A stretch of 51,536 bases of DNA from Clostridia bacterium. Its GTDB lineage: Bacteria; Bacillota; Clostridia; Oscillospirales; SIG627. The position numbers and the translations under genes were made by a program. The first letter of the stretch is position 1; each line of letters starts with the position of its first letter. The stretch lies in contig JAFXEX010000024.1 of the NCBI GenBank assembly GCA_017520825.1, positions 1 through 51,536 of the forward strand, read 5' to 3'. Of the stretch, positions 50,796-51,536 are shown piece after piece. Below the pieces are notes generated by a model, which saw only the letters and a list, made by a program, of their open reading frames with translations, made no database searches and was not told the origin of the DNA.

Positions 50796-51536
50796 TTAGT
50801 CAAATTTGAACTCCATACATTCAGCAGGGATTTCAATTTCGGGTGCATCCCAATCGTCGGGGTTTTCAATTATCGCACCACTTGTACCGATAACCACGCT
50901 GGCTCTTGTGGGAGCGTCGGTCAAGGGCTGTGCATTGTAGGTGTATGAGTAGCTACCTGCAGGAACCTCAACGGAGCCGGTGTAGGTAATTTCCTTAACG
51001 AATACTGTATCGTTCTTGTACTTGCCTTCATCGGTGTACTCGTAGATATAGTAGGTGTGGTAAGCCTTACCTGTTTCGGGATAGAACTCGATGTATTCAC
51101 CCGACTTAAGCTCGGTGTTGAAGGTTATCGTCTTGCCGTTGATGGTAACCGAAGGATTGGATACGGGAGCCTCAACGATCTTAACTGACATAAGGTCGTC
51201 AATCATAACGCCTGAACAGCTTCCTACAAGAGAAATCTTAACAGTAGTTACGCCTACAAGCTCACAGTAAGCTCTTCCTGAGTCATCGGGGTCTACGAGA
51301 ACGATGTTCTTCCAGCCCTTGAAGTTAAGGGGAACGTCGTATATGTGTGAACCGTCATAAGAGGTAAGCTGAATCTGTATCTTATCGCTTGTGCCGTTAC
51401 CGAATACCTTGATCATAAATGCGTAGTTATCAATGTAGTCGGTTGCAGGAATTGTGTGAGAGCCAACTGCCTTTGAAACGGGCTGTGTTTCATCAAATTC
51501 CTTAACTACCAAGGGATTTTCACCAAGTGACGAATA
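50796..51536 (-). CDS. Array paralogue 6: C-terminal part (N-terminal part beyond the window)
   Basis: The frame is open to the window edge, giving the last 246 residues of a sixth copy, starting YSSLGENPLVVKEFDE within the carbohydrate-binding-like region and ending ECMEFKFD. The loop YYIYEYTDEGKYKND and the ending match the long SLH-bearing copies (YYIYEYNDEGKYKDD), not the short ones (YYTPTP), so the complete gene is predicted to carry a signal peptide, pseudo-phosphoesterase domain and SLH repeats. The TTG that begins the longest in-window frame with a start codon is not a real start. Confidence 0.85.
   Translation of the reverse strand, partial: YSSLGENPLVVKEFDETQPVSKAVGSHTIPATDYIDNYAFMIKVFGNGTSDKIQIQLTSYDGSHIYDVPLNFKGWKNIVLVDPDDSGRAYCELVGVTTVKISLVGSCSGVMIDDLMSVKIVEAPVSNPSVTINGKTITFNTELKSGEYIEFYPETGKAYHTYYIYEYTDEGKYKNDTVFVKEITYTGSVEVPAGSYSYTYNAQPLTDAPTRASVVIGTSGAIIENPDDWDAPEIEIPAECMEFKFD

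Noticed and set aside
32503..51536. CRISPR array or prophage explanation for the repetitive right arm
   Set aside because: The repetition is long protein-coding paralogy at the kilobase scale. There are no short direct repeats with spacers, and no integrase, capsid or terminase genes.

Overview
The window reads as chromosomal DNA of an anaerobic, low-to-mid GC Clostridia (Firmicutes), probably an uncultured gut or fibre-degrading member of an Oscillospirales-like group. The basis is a GerA/SpoVAF spore-germination protein, PadR/DUF1700/DUF4097 and SdpR/SdpI gene sets, a clostridial 4Fe-4S/siroheme protein, S-layer-homology domains, strong GGAGG ribosome sites and sigma-A promoters with 17-bp spacers. 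The genus assignment is inference.

Left part (1-4880, + strand): the 3' part of a GH10 xylanase-type gene, followed by four tightly packed genes: an enolase-superfamily sugar-acid dehydratase, an RraA/HMG-aldolase-like protein, a short-chain dehydrogenase and a UlaG-like metallo-lactonase. In the order dehydrogenase, lactonase, dehydratase, aldolase they could form an oxidative, non-phosphorylating route from a xylan-derived sugar to pyruvate plus an aldehyde. A short AT-rich gap (4881-5193) holds a 17-bp hairpin and an orphan copy of a repeat otherwise found behind tRNA genes.

Middle part (5.2-32.5 kb): mostly housekeeping and envelope genes. On the + strand: an AAA ATPase, PadR-DUF1700-DUF4097, a GNAT acetyltransferase, ComEC (with a degenerate C-terminal lactamase domain), a SpoVAF-like protein, a Crp-family regulator with an SsuABC-like ABC transporter, an AI-2E family transporter, SdpR/SdpI-like genes and MgtE. 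On the - strand: DUF378, an SGNH lipoprotein, a four-gene operon joining a siroheme/ferredoxin reductase-like protein to an FecBCD-type ABC importer, IspDF-TypA, RecD2-ComF, and a small exporter followed by a frameshifted metK. tRNA-Gln(UUG) and tRNA-Leu(GAG) are each followed by a tandem copy of their own 3' end plus terminator.

Right part (32.5 kb to the end, all - strand): the most striking region. It holds five complete and one truncated paralogues of a large protein family that I cannot assign to a named CAZy family. All share a module of about 920 residues: a mutarotase-like beta-sandwich, a TIM-barrel-like core with invariant YLD(G/A)xESF and IEYS strands, and carbohydrate-binding-like C-terminal domains. 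Three copies are the bare module without a signal peptide. Two copies of about 1,510 residues add a signal peptide, a domain with the layout of a calcineurin-like phosphoesterase but without its metal ligands, and three SLH repeats. Every complete copy has its own TTGACT-N17 extended -10 promoter and its own terminator, so the array looks like separately expressed, co-regulated units rather than one operon. It is the best candidate here for an undescribed system, probably surface binding or breakdown of a complex glycan.
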